Source: Lepidodermella squamata
Taxonomy: Eukaryota; Gastrotricha
Direction: 5' to 3'
Assembly: GCA_047495785.1 (NCBI GenBank)
Contig: JBLDXI010000002.1
Coordinates: forward strand, 2,356,001 to 2,420,000
DNA length: 64,000 bases
The translations under genes were made by a program, and so were the position numbers. Shown here piece by piece: positions 32,790 to 43,400 of the stretch (the stretch's first letter is position 1; each line of letters starts with the position of its first letter). The notes under the pieces were generated by a model, which ran no database searches, was not told the DNA's origin, and saw only the letters and a list, made by a program, of their open reading frames with translations.

Positions 32790-33145
32790 AGGCTACCGGC
32801 AACTGATTGCCAGGACGAGACGGCAGGGGGACAGCCAAATCAAACCTAGAGGCGGGTTCGGCGGGTAGTAAGGCTGATCTTGGATCACTGACGAATCGAT
32901 CGGCGGTGGAGGTGCCCGGAAGAGAGAGCGGCAGTCTGCAAAATATGAAGAAATTGTACTAAAAAAATTCAAAATCAAATTCAGGCGAATTTTCAAACAA
33001 GAAAAATTCGACAGCAAACCTACCTATAATTCACTCGAGGTGCAATTCGTAAATAAGCAACCTAAAAAACAGCAATTAAACCATGTTAAAGTTATAATTA
33101 TTGAATGAAATATCTCAACACGCTGCTGATGCAGGTGAAAACGAC
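32790..33145 (-). pseudogene. degenerate Q-type exon copy
   Basis: After a CATATTTTGCAG acceptor the minus strand reads CRSLFRAPPPPIDSSVIQ to a stop at about 32793. A matching exon lies at 35322-35131 (CLSLFPAPPLVASPPIDSSV). The upstream part 33001-33145 is repeated at 46320-46450. These are duplicated pieces of an unknown multi-exon gene. Confidence 0.4.
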
Positions 33146-33159
33146 ATAAAATATCTCAT

Positions 33160-33575
33160 TGAAATGAAATGAAATGAAATGATTTATTTGTTTCTCTTCC
33201 TCGCGACTAAACGTCTATACCCTTTCGGGTTTTGAGGAAGGCGAAGGCAAGGCAAACCAAAAGGAAAAATTTAGTCACCCTCCCCCACAGCCGAGAAAAT
33301 CTTACTTTTGTTATAAAATTCAAAGTCTTCCAGAGACTCAACTATTTTTCGCCATTCAACACGATCTAATGCCGTTGTTTCGGTAAATGTCCAGTCAACA
33401 GTTTTTTCGGAAATTTCGGTTACATTACTACCATCTTTACGAGGTCTGCCACGGGACCCGTCGGGTTTTTTTCTTATTATATTTTCTGTTGTAAGTCCTA
33501 CTTTACTTAAACTTCTTTCAACAGCATCTAGCCATCTAGTTCGATCTATCTCATTGATCAATACAAATTGTTATT
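33160..33575 (-). mobile_element. 5'-truncated LINE 3' end with TTTCA tail
   Basis: The minus frame 33561-33271 reads TRWLDAVERSLSKVGLT and later LDRVEWRKIVESLE, the usual C-terminal end of LINE ORF2 proteins. It is followed by a 3' UTR and a tail of four TTTCA units (33160-33184). The 5' end stops abruptly near 33575, next to an A-family fragment. Such truncation is typical of target-primed insertion. Confidence 0.75.
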
Positions 33576-33595
33576 TTTATCTTGACGTATTTATC

Positions 33596-33838
33596 TTGCC
33601 AGGCGGCCTCCCCGCCTGGCCGACGTTGAAGCCGAGCTGGAACACAGCCGGGCTCTTCGGGCCGTGCTCCTCGGCGTATCTCGGCCAAAATCAGCGGACG
33701 TATCAAGTGTCATGGCAAAAGGAAAAAAACGGCATCGCCCTGATAATGACGACGGCAACAACAATTCGAACAACCCGCACGAGCCCGCCGGCAAAGCTGA
33801 TGCTGAGCCGGAAACCAAGATTAAATTGATAATTTGTT
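33596..33838 (+). pseudogene. A4: truncated A-family copy with acidic/basic tail
   Basis: The plus frame reads RPPRLADVEAELEHSRALRA as in A1, then leaves the family after VLLG and runs through KGKKRHRPDNDDGNNN to a stop at about 33838. The first part of the domain is absent. The breakpoint adjoins the LINE end, so the LINE or a rearrangement removed it. Confidence 0.5.
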
Positions 33839-34169
33839 AATTTGTTAATTGCGGTGCGATTATGGATGACTCTAAAGATCCTATTATAACGCGATGCGTT
33901 AAATGCTCCAGGGCGAGTGTGACTTGGAAATATACAAAGTTTAAGTATTATTTCATTTGAGCAGTTCAGGTCATGTTCGCTAAGAAGTTCAACGGCCACA
34001 TCAAGTTCGATCTTCCATCTAATTGTGAGAAGATAAAACTGGCTCATCCAAACGGCATTTCGAGAGCAGATCATCGACAAATTCCCAAGGAGTCGCGAAT
34101 GTTGGATGAAGTTTTGTTGGGACAAATTAATAGGTTAATTGCGAAATTTACTGGAATTTATGCTCAGTA

Positions 34170-34575
34170 GTTTTTGCAGGGCAATCAAGAACTCAAGATC
34201 AGTTTTCCCATCCGAGGCCAGTCTCACAGCCCGTGCCTCAGCCTGGAGGAAGCGCGACCTCAGCTGATTCGAATTGGCGAGATTCGACAAGTTAGCCTCC
34301 ATCTCCCAATAAGAACAAAAAACGAAAAGAACCGGTTCCCGCCAGCTCCGAGCCTGCGATTTTTAGTGGCGACGCATATCAGATTGGAGAGGATGACCAG
34401 CTACCAGAGTCAAAGAAGGCTAAGATGCACAAAACAAACTGCCCCGAGCCCGCGCCATCGTTTTTCGGCGGCGACCCTAATCAGCCTCGAGAAGACGAAT
34501 TGGGCTACCAGCTACCAGAGTCTATGAAGGCTAAGAAGGAGGCAAAAATCGAAGTGCTCCGAGCCCGCCAGTGAC
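34170..34575 (+). pseudogene. R8: R-family linker copies
   Basis: One frame reads EPAIFSGDAYQIGEDDQLPE, then SKKAKMHKT, then CPEPAPSFFGGDPNQPREDE and a stop at about 34573. R4 has EPTSSIFSGDANQPQEDEA and PESKKAKKRK, so this is the linker duplicated in tandem, without the Cys motif. Confidence 0.5.
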
Positions 34576-35039
34576 ACTTTGGTTGCCTTGTTGCAACCGT
34601 CAGCGCACGTCTTTTGGTTGTTCAAAAAACTAGTACCAAAATGAAAACTCAAAAACCCCACTTTGGCCTATTTTCTCTAGAAAATGGCTCAAATTGCTTA
34701 TAACGTGGGGGAAATGTTTGCAAAATTGCCGAAAATTGCAAAATAGCGTGGATATTTCCTATTGAAAATAAGCACTCTTCGACCTTGGATTCTCCTCAGA
34801 AAAATTAAAATTTCACTCTCAGATCCGCTAATACTACCAATAAATGTTCCTGGTTACGCCCCTGCTTGAACCATTTGATTTTTTTCACCGCTATCTATAC
34901 AGTTTTAAGGTTGATCAATTGATTTGATCAATTGCCAAATATTATATTATAGTAAAAATTTAATTTCACGGAAAAATCTCGGTGATATTATGAAAATAAT
35001 ATTCAATTTTTTTTGAAATGAGGTCAAAATAATTTCTTA
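34576..35039. other. AT-rich gap
   Basis: I see no gene or repeat in this stretch. Confidence 0.4.
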
Positions 35040-35364
35040 CCCCACTTTTAGCCTTCTGAATGTCTGTCATTGCACAGCATCTTCCCAAAACTTCACAGCG
35101 CTTGTCACTTGTACCTGCGGGGCTGGTCGGCTATGACCAGTTCGTCCGGCTGATCTTGACACAGCGTCGAGTTGCGACAAGCATAGATGGGCTATAAAAT
35201 TGAAATGCGGAAAGGCGGCTTTCGCTGACCGGGTTGGGAGACAGAGGCTGATATTTGGTCACTGACGAATCGATCGGCGGCGAGGCCACTAGCGGAGGGG
35301 CCGGAAAGAGAGATAGGCAATCTGAAAATAAGAAGAAATTACTAGAGTCATAAAATTTCAACAA
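35040..35364 (-). pseudogene. degenerate Q-type exons
   Basis: A TTTTCAG acceptor at 35322 precedes CLSLFPAPP and PPIDSSV. The 3' part contains CACAGCGTCGAGTTGC, also found at 39535 and 46990. It ends at a GTAAGAAATTATTTTGACC donor at about 35045 that is repeated at 39505. These are copied pieces of one gene type. Confidence 0.4.
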
Positions 35365-36360
35365 TAAGTTTGGAGATCAGAATGAAGAGCAGCAGATGAA
35401 ACTCGGGTGAAAATTTCAAAAAAAATTACAAAATTTGTTTTCACCTTGGCAAATCCTAGAATATTGCTACCTCCATTTCTATATTCAAATTATTCTCAGA
35501 AACCACCTGGGTGAGGAAATACGGAGGGGTAATTTTGCTATATATTCGATGCTTATTCGTCAAATATTCGTAGAAAAAATCAATCGCCAATAATAGATTC
35601 GAAATCGGGATGAATAACTGGCTATCCTTAAACTAGAAGAGGTCAGGATTTTTTCGCTCATTTTTTTACAGAATTTCAAGATTTAAGGTCAGGTAGGCAC
35701 GCGGGTAGAAAAGTGTTGTCAAAGTTTACACCTGACAAAACTGTACTGCTCCCCGGCACTGTAAATAACACTGTATTTAGGCAGGACTGAAGTAAAGGAC
35801 AGGGTCAGGTCCTTACAACGATTTTAACACCGTTTTTGCTGCGATCAAACAGGTACGCCGCTAAATTTCTTGGTTATCGAAATTAAACGCCCGCCTTAAA
35901 AATAATTTGTTTCAGCAACATTATCTCAAGGTCCAACTTTATGTGTGATCTGTGATCGAAGGCTCAAAATTTGTAAAAAATTTGTTAACTTGGCAAGAGA
36001 TCAAAATAATAGGAAAACCCAGTGGAGTAAGAAGTGGATGTAAAAAGCTGTGTTAAGGGTCGCCAAACTTTCAAGTTCAAGGAACTTTCTTGCTTGACTG
36101 GCTCTCCATATTTCACCAGGAAAAACAACCGGGTTTACCGGGAATCTAAGTATACGGCGAGCCTTTGCTGAGGCTTTTCCAAGAGATTTCGCAAACATAA
36201 TTCTCGAAATGGATGAAACGATAAGGGGGTGATCAAATCACGATTATCCTAGGCGAGAAATATATTTAAAAAAATTAAAAGGCGCTTCCGTAAAATTTGG
36301 TATTTAAGATTAGATAAATTTTTGGTCATCTCCAATCATTTTTTTAAGGTGGATTAAATT
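35365..36360. other. AT-rich gap
   Basis: No features with support. The 65-codon ORF at 36001-36198 is not called. Confidence 0.4.
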
Positions 36361-36690
36361 CACTACGCACCTCAAGCACAGCTGAAAGCAGGAGACATTT
36401 GGCGAAATCTTCTTGCCACAGAACCCGCGTTCGATTATCTCCGCTTAGCTAGCAGGCTAAAGAAACTTGGTTTCACGCTTCTTGGCTTTGCTCGATTCAA
36501 ACTGGAAAATCGATTTGTCTTCTTGAAGCTGATTGATGTCGCGGGAACCGGGGTAGGCGGGCTGGTTTTCGTTTGTTGTTTAGAGACGGAGGCGCTCCTG
36601 TCGTTGGCCTGGGCGTACCATCTTGGTTCCTTCTCGTCATTTTGGATTCAGGAGAGGAAGCGAACCGAGAAAGCGGAGATTCTACAAAAT
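36361..36690 (-). pseudogene. R7: broken R-family copy
   Basis: The minus strand reads AEIIERGFCGKKISPNVSC, parallel to AEMVECGLCAKEISSLVSC in R4, followed by a degenerate Cys part. Stops interrupt the upstream linker. It is clearly non-functional. Confidence 0.5.
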
Positions 36691-37680
36691 AAATAAGATT
36701 TAAAATAAATGAAATGGTCTCATTTTGGACGATGACTAATTTTTGACACTTTCGACTTGAAAATGCGGTTTATTCGAATTTTTGAATCGATCACCAATTT
36801 AACAATTATTAAGGCTTGTTACGAAAAGATCACAACTTTCGATACGAATACGAATTTGCTGGTACGAACATACTCTGAATCTTTCCAATTCTGTTTCTTT
36901 TCATTCCACATCAACGAAAAATGAGACGTGGCGATCGATTTCAGCCCGTCTATTTCATTTTTCAATAAAATTATCGTTCAAACTTAACAATTAGCTTTCG
37001 GTACGACAATACCGTTAAAGCATGGACCCTTTATTTTTCCGACTTTTACACTAAACAAGACTAGTTTCTATCATCATAGCTTTAGATAGAAACTTTCACC
37101 ATTGTGGTCTGGGGATCTCTCTGGCGTCGACAGCCATTAACGATAGCTCTTAATGGCAGAAACAGGGTCGAATGCGCTGAAAAATTGTTGGTGCAATCAA
37201 ATAAAATCAAAGATCAATGAATGAATGAATTGACGATTTCTTTTCTGCTAGAATGAAATTACCTACTATGAATTTAATTGACTGCTTCGATCAAGGGCAC
37301 TCAATAACTCAAGATCAGCTGGATCGATTTTCCTATCCAATAACTTAGGCCAGTGAAGTGAACCAGGAAAGTCGGAAGTTCTCGGCCTGATATTGCTTTA
37401 TCAGTACTATAAGTGGTTTCAGTGTGGGCTGGGCATTTCGCTGGCGTCGACCGCCTCAGCATCATGTTAATTCTTCAAGCGATAAAGATGAAAAGATCTA
37501 CGATGTCTACACTTTCCAACGGGCAAATTTCGATTTTCTCCACAAAAGGCGTTGAAAATCGAGATGGCAATCGCCTATTGTTGGATCTCTTAATGTTTTT
37601 AAATAGCCCTTAATTTTTCAAGTTTGCTGTGAAATTTCTAGATATTGAGAGAGCTCAATCCATGGATGACCAACGAAGAC
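36691..37680. other. gap with partial duplications
   Basis: A segment near 37245-37365 (GACTGCTTCGATCAAGGGCA) recurs at 38205-38300, and a shorter form at 34177-34230. The word CTCTGGCGTCGAC at 37120 recurs near 37440. No gene is supported. Confidence 0.4.
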
Positions 37681-37940
37681 GTATAAGGCAAATTGCGACA
37701 AGAAGAGCTCGCGGCAATCGAGCCAATCAATTGCCGCTTTCTTGGCGGAGGGTCGGCTGCTCACGCAGGCCGATGTCATAGCCGAGATCGACCGAAGCCG
37801 GAAGCTCCAGCGCGTTTTCCTGGCCCGCCAATCACTCTGGCGAGCAAGTGCCGGGCGGCTTTGGCAAACCGCGAAGCCGTGGCATTATAATGTACAAATA
37901 GTCGTTACCCAATTAATTCACGAACGAGAGAGTTAAGCAA
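37660..37940 (+). pseudogene. A3: frameshifted A-family copy
   Basis: It begins ATGGATGACCAACGAAGACG (compare ATGGACCAACGGCGAG in A2) and continues RQEELAAIEPI. Two frameshifts then break FLAEGRLLTQADVIAEIDRS and ASKCRAALANREAVAL. The intron present in A1 and A2 after the first codons is missing, so a processed or deleted copy is possible. It lies just before an R fragment on the same strand. Confidence 0.55.
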
Positions 37941-37957
37941 TTGAGTGAGGATAATCG

Positions 37958-38146
37958 ATGCTCGACTTTGTCCGACCAGGTCCCAGTCCTACACAGATTC
38001 AAAATTTGGAACTCTCTAGCGAAATTTTTTCAATCGACGAATGTTGCACCAGGCAGCCAAACTGCCTGTGGTGCATCGTCAGCGCCTGTGGCCGCGGCAA
38101 AATTGCGTGCCACAGGTGTGACGTTGACCTATCGCTTGCGAGATAA
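37958..38146 (+). pseudogene. R6: R-family Cys-motif fragment
   Basis: The frame reads SSEIFSIDECCTRQPNCLWC and then CHRCDVDLSLAR before a stop. CC-x5-C-x2-C and the final C-x2-C are intact, but the first C-x2-C is gone. It is a truncated copy directly behind A3. Confidence 0.5.
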
Positions 38147-38204
38147 AGAGATACGGTAGATAAAAAGAGCTACGACGAAAGGACGATTTTTCTTCTGCTA
38201 GAAT

Positions 38205-38465
38205 GAAATTAATCATTATGAATTCAATTGACTGCTTCGATCAAGGGCAATCAAGAACTCAAGACCTCGACTGATTTTTCCATCCAATAACAGAGATTGA
38301 AGAGGATGACCAGCTACCAGAGTCGAAGAAGGCTAAAGATGCACAAACAAAGTGCCCCTAGCCCGCGCCATCGTATTTCGGCGGTGACCCTAATCAGCCT
38401 CGAGAGGACGAGTTGGGCTACCAACTACCAGCTTCTAACAAGGCTAAGGTGGTTACCCCATGACG
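38205..38465 (+). pseudogene. R9: R-family linker fragment
   Basis: It repeats the R8 segment: EDDQLPESKKAK, then PAPSYFGGDPNQPREDELGY with a stop between. It is non-functional. Confidence 0.45.
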
Positions 38466-38937
38466 GGTAATGTAGACAACTATGAACGAGTTTGTGTTAA
38501 TTCTTTCAATAAAATACTTGACGCAATTCACTGATTTTGTTGTTGTCAACACTTAAACCATTTGATTTCTTTCATTGCTATCAATACAGAAGTTTAAGGT
38601 AGATCAATTACTATATATATATCGCAAAAATTTGAATTCGCATCAAATTTCTCGCGCCTGGAAAACTGCTATTCGTTGTCTACTTCAAGCGATGACGAGG
38701 ATGCTCACGTTGCTGAGCCGAGAGCTAAAGCGCAGAAGCAGCAAGAAGTTAATCTTGCAAGAAGTTTTATTTATTTATTTTTAGAATATCCGTTTTCCCG
38801 GTCCACTGCCCGACGCTCCCGAAGCAAAAAAAGACAAAAAAGAATAAAGCGCCAGAGACGAAACAGCTCAAGAGACGAATAAAACACGAAAAAAAGCCCC
38901 AACCACCTCAGCGTTGGTGGTTGGGAGCGTTGGTTTC

Positions 38938-39439
38938 CAGCGTTGGAAACAGGTAAGGTTTTGCAGACCGGTACCGGTACCTGCGAACGGTGGAAGTCAA
39001 ACTGGACCGGGCCGGGAACGGGCCGTTCTACCGGTTTTAGAACTGCATTTTTCAAATCGCATGAAAATAGCGAAAACATGATACCAAACGCATAAAATTT
39101 CTTAACTTATCTAAAGAATCAGATCAATATATGCTAGGAGCCTTCGAAGACTCACGGGGCCTTTCGATCGGGGTCAGTATAATAGTTCCGAAACTCCGTA
39201 CCAGCCCAGCCATCCAATAAGTATGCAAAACATTACACTGCTGCACTAATGCTCATAGTCAGAATAATGAGCAAAACTAGAAAATTTAGTTTTCTGTGGA
39301 TTTTTCCCACGCCCAGCCTGCCAAGTTGAAAATTCAACTTTTCCCGGTCTACCGGTGGCGTTTTTCGAGACCCATACCGGACCTGGAACGGGAACGGACC
39401 GGGAACGGCGTCGGTCGACCGGACCTGTTTCTAACGCTG
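38938..39439. mobile_element. hAT-like MITE, 502 bp
   Basis: The ends CAGCGTTGGAAACAGGT and ACCTGTTTCTAACGCTG are inverted repeats with one mismatch, and CAG..TG.AAA is typical of hAT ends. The interior has GGAACGGGAACGGACCGGGA-type GC-rich units in inverted order. No clear 8-bp duplication remains. No transposase. Confidence 0.6.
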
Positions 39440-39504
39440 CCCGGTTCCCAAATCAAATTTGAACATTATTTTTTTAATCATGTACGAAATCTGGTCAAAA
39501 TAAT

Positions 39505-39790
39505 TTCTTACCCCACTTCGTCCGGCTGTTCACACAGCGTCGAGTTGCAAGGCTCGGTCCACTCCGCCAGAGTGTCGCTGCTGGTCGGCGCCAACGAGCT
39601 GATATTGCTGCTCGAGGACGAGGAGTTCTTCGAGGCGCGTCGCGAGTTTTCGATTCGGCGATGTTGTTGAGGCTCGTTCGCCTTGCCCTGGAGAAACACG
39701 ACCTGCCCTTGAGGTTGCCAGTCGATTCCTACCGCGCGCACCAAAATCGTCGGCATCCTGCGCGAAATCACGTCGTTCCGCCCATTTCAG
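39505..39790 (-). pseudogene. Q-type exon copy (QGKANEPQ)
   Basis: The minus strand has an acceptor (TTTCGCGCAG), an open frame with VVFLQGKANEPQQHRRIENS and a Ser-run, and a donor GTAAGA at about 39509. A copy with VFLQGKANEPQKHRRIDNS lies at 47133-46945. The two differ in frame use downstream. It may be a real exon of an unknown gene, but I found no partners. Confidence 0.35.
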
Positions 39791-40049
39791 CCGCCAACCC
39801 ATTTGGTGAAAAAGTTAATTTAAGGTGGCTTTGGCTGCCAATCGACAACTCGTTGAAGTTCGAGACGGCCTTGATGGAATTTGAGGAAAGAAACGCTAGT
39901 CGTCTCGAGGTGACCGACCAGTTTTGAGTGAAAAATCAACCCGAGACTGATGAACTTGATTTTTCTTTCAGGCAATTTTTTCGCAATTTTTTTGAAATTC
40001 TAATAAAAATAAAAATCGAATTGAGGCGAATTTTCAGGCGAGAAAAATT

Positions 40050-40054
40050 ACCGT
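40050..40054. repeat. target-site duplication, left
   Basis: ACCGT here is repeated at 46294-46298. The 5-bp direct repeat flanks the whole copia element and fixes its ends. Confidence 0.9.
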
Positions 40055-40387
40055 TGTGAAGACCGAGGTCACCTGACCGGTCATATCATTCTATCATGAC
40101 ATTAATATTAATATATTATATGAATCGATTGATATTATATTGACCTTGAAGTAAGGTAATTTACCTGATGACCTTTGTGGGATAGCGCCTGAGGTCCACG
40201 GCTCGTTCCACGGCTTGGAACCGCGTGGCCTCGGGGAGCTGGTGTCCGCGTTGACTAATCTAATAGTGTTCCCTAGAGTGATTAACTTTATTGGTTATTG
40301 TTTGGTTATCGACTCGACTCGTATCAACCGACTACTCGACCACTGCGACTCTGCATTTCTTCAACGGTAATACTCTACATTCTCACA
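40055..40387 (+). repeat. copia 5' LTR (333 bp)
   Basis: It starts TGTGAAGACC and ends CTCACA. It is identical to the 3' LTR apart from a 12-bp insertion and a 473-bp MITE in the latter. The absence of substitutions means the insertion is recent. The LTR should hold the promoter and the RNA ends; I did not map them. Confidence 0.92.
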
Positions 40388-40401
40388 GGTTATGGGCCCA
40401 G
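40388..40401 (+). promoter_or_regulatory. primer-binding site, initiator tRNA-Met anticodon arm
   Basis: GGTTATGGGCCCAG directly follows the LTR. It is complementary to the anticodon stem-loop of initiator tRNA-Met (CUGGGCCCAUAACC), as known for Drosophila copia and yeast Ty5, which prime with a tRNA half. The ATG inside it (40392-40394) is the start of the Gag-Pol ORF. Confidence 0.85.
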
Positions 40402-43400
40402 AAGCTACTGATTCAGCCGTTCGAACCGTTCTTCGTGGCAAGCGCAACTTTGAACAGTGGCGCAACGACATTCATGCCTACTTTCACTCGAAGGATGCCC
40501 TCGACATCATCACTTACGAAGTGGAACCACAGACGACGCCCGGAACAACTGTCGAAGAACGTGCTGCCTATGACGCCTGGCGTAAGCTTAACTGCGAGCT
40601 TAGGTATGCAATTTATAACTCGGTTGATGAAAAGTTGCGATATCTGGTCAACGACGAGTTTGACTCACGTTCTTGCTATTTGGCTTTATCCGCCGAATTT
40701 GCTAAGGTGGATGCTGAGAGTCAAGTGGATGCTCTCGTTGCTTTTAGAAATTGTGCCACTTTTACCCCAGGAAGCTCGCCTGATCTGCATATTACGGCTT
40801 TTGGTACCGTCTTGGAGGATTTGAAGACCGCCGCTGAAGGTCAACGCTCGCCTAAAGATCTGTGTGCCTTTTTCTTTTCGACGTTGCCTCGTCATTTGGC
40901 TGAGTTCCGAATTTTCGAGAAAAATTTCTTAAGAGACAATCCTGAACCAATTGTATCGAATTTATTCTCTCGTTTCAGGGCGGAGTTCGGACAGGCTGCT
41001 GCTGCTGCTCCAAACGCCGTGCTAGTCGTCGGAGGCTCGCCTGCCGAGACAGTGAACACCCGTTGTGGACACCCGGCCAGCACGTCTGGATGTACGACCT
41101 GCCGCAAATCAAAGGTAGTATGTTTCGGTTGCAATAAGCACGGGCACTATTTCGGTGCGTGCCGTAAACCAGTCTTTGATGACGAAGGATATCCGCTTTA
41201 CTTACCCAGAAATTTGAGAAATTCTTTCAAAACTCGTTTAGCGCCTCGACGTCTGAACGATTCGTTTCGCGGCATGAGCCGGAACGGTCGTGGGGCTAGA
41301 TCTGCAAGCCGCGATGACGCCTATCGTGGACCTCGGGAGTGGCAACCGAGCCGTGACAGAAGAGTCTACAAGACCGCCGCCGACGCAGCCGCCTACGTGG
41401 CCGAGACGCGCAACGACCCGCCCGCCCAGCCCTTGACCAGCACTTTCGACCAGTCGCGCCTGAAAACCGCCGCCTTTGACGACAGCCGACTTGGCGATAC
41501 GACCGATGTTACGACGGACGAAACGGCGTACGACTTCGCACTCGTTAACGCGATGGACGAGTTTGGAAGTGGAAGTGGAGGTGATGATGATGCTTTGGGT
41601 TTTGATATCCCCTACGCCTGGTATGGCCGTGCCGGTCTGGATAAAGATGATAGTGTTTACCCCTCTTTTTCTCCCACCCCGGTGTTTGAGCATAGATGGC
41701 TTGTGGATAGTGGCTCTAGCGAGCATGTGACGTCGTATCCTCATTATTTGATTCCTGAATCTGTTAGAGAAGCTGCTAGTAGTAAACGATTCAAGATTGG
41801 TGATGGTTCATTTCTGCATGCTAGTAATGTCGGAAATATGTACTTTGATTTTCCTTCTGTCACTGGTGCTAGAAGAGCTTTGGTGCGTAATGTGCATTAT
41901 GTCCCCGATCTTTCTGCCAATTTGTTGAGTGTAACGCAACTCGTTTTAACTGGGAAGAGAGTCGTGTTTGATGGCAGACTCTGTACTGTAGAGAGTGGTG
42001 AGGAATCCATGGTGTTGGCTGATTTAATTGGCAACCTGTGGCACGTCCGTGGTGTCCCAGTCACCAGTGCGACGCCCTCGACTATCTCATCTAATGATGA
42101 AACAAATACTGAGTGCGTTATGTATGTCGCGCCTACTGCTGAAGCGGACATGTGGCATGAACGTTTGGTGCACGTGAATGTGAGGGATATTAAGCGCATG
42201 GCTTCACTTGGTTTGTTGAAGATCGCTGGAAAATTCACGCAGAATATCTGTGAATCGTGTCAACTCGGGAAAGCTCACAAGCTTGTCCATAAACGTGTTG
42301 ATCACCCACAGAGTCGTGGAATTCTCGATCTCGTGCATACCGATTTGGCAGGTCCTGAGCCGACTGCCGGACTGTTTAATCATGCTTTGTACGTGTTGTC
42401 ATTCAAAGATGATTACTCTTGTTATTGCATAGGTTATCCACTTGTTACAAAAGCTGATATTTCATCGACGATTATCTCTTATTGCAAACTCGTGGCCAAC
42501 AAGCACCGAAAGCAAATTGCGACTTTGCGATCTGACAATGGTCTTGAATTCACTGCTGATGAAGTCGAGAATTTTCTGACTGAAAATGGCATCAAGCATG
42601 AACTCACCGTTGTATACACGCCGAGTCAAAACGGGTTTATTGAGCGAAATTTTCGAACGATATTCGAGGCAGGCCGAGCGATGATTTTTCGTGCCGGTGT
42701 CACTGACGGCTGGTGGGTAGAAGCTGTCATGTGTGCGATTTATGTTCGAAACATGCTCTTGACCAGTGCTATTCCTGGTAAGAAGAAAACGCCTTACGAA
42801 TTATGGCATGGTCATAAACCTGACCTGTCCCGATTGAAAGTGTGGGGTTGCATTTGTTTTGCTCATATCCCTGACGATTTGAGGAACAATTTACAACCGA
42901 AAGCGCGCATTTGCCGTTTTGTTGGTTATTCGGAAGTTTCCAAGGGTTACCGTTTGTTTGATCCTGTTTCGAATACGATCATCATTCGACACGATGTTGT
43001 GTTTGATGAACATCGATTTAATTTCGATGTCATTCAACGTCCTTTGAAAGAAGTTGTTATTCCACCACCGATGATTGAAAATCGTGAAAAACGCATCATC
43101 AAACGCAAAGTTTTCGGATATGAATGGGAGTCTGATCCGGTTGCTTCAGCTCCATTCCAGCAAGGGGGAGCAACAAAGGGAGCTCCGCCTGTAACTACGG
43201 TGATTACTGCGCCGAAGACTACGACTGCGGTTGTTCCGAGCGTAGCACCCGCTGTGAGCACTGCGGTGAATCGTACTCTGAAACGCGCGGTAACGCCTGC
43301 ACCACACGAAAATTTGACTCCATCGAAAATTACCTCGATTTCGAATGATTCGTCTCGTTCTGCGATTAAACCTGCTACTGATCAACGAATTTCTCTGACT

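Noticed and set aside
33160-33184. Simple TTTCA/GAAAT repeat taken as a microsatellite
   Set aside because: It is the 3' tail of the LINE fragment, directly after its ORF end and UTR.
40388-40401. Possible tRNA gene next to the LTR
   Set aside because: Only the 14-nt anticodon-arm complement is present; it is the retrotransposon primer site.
41238-41744. 168-codon ORF antisense to copia Gag-Pol
   Set aside because: It lies wholly inside the confirmed polyprotein and has no features of its own.
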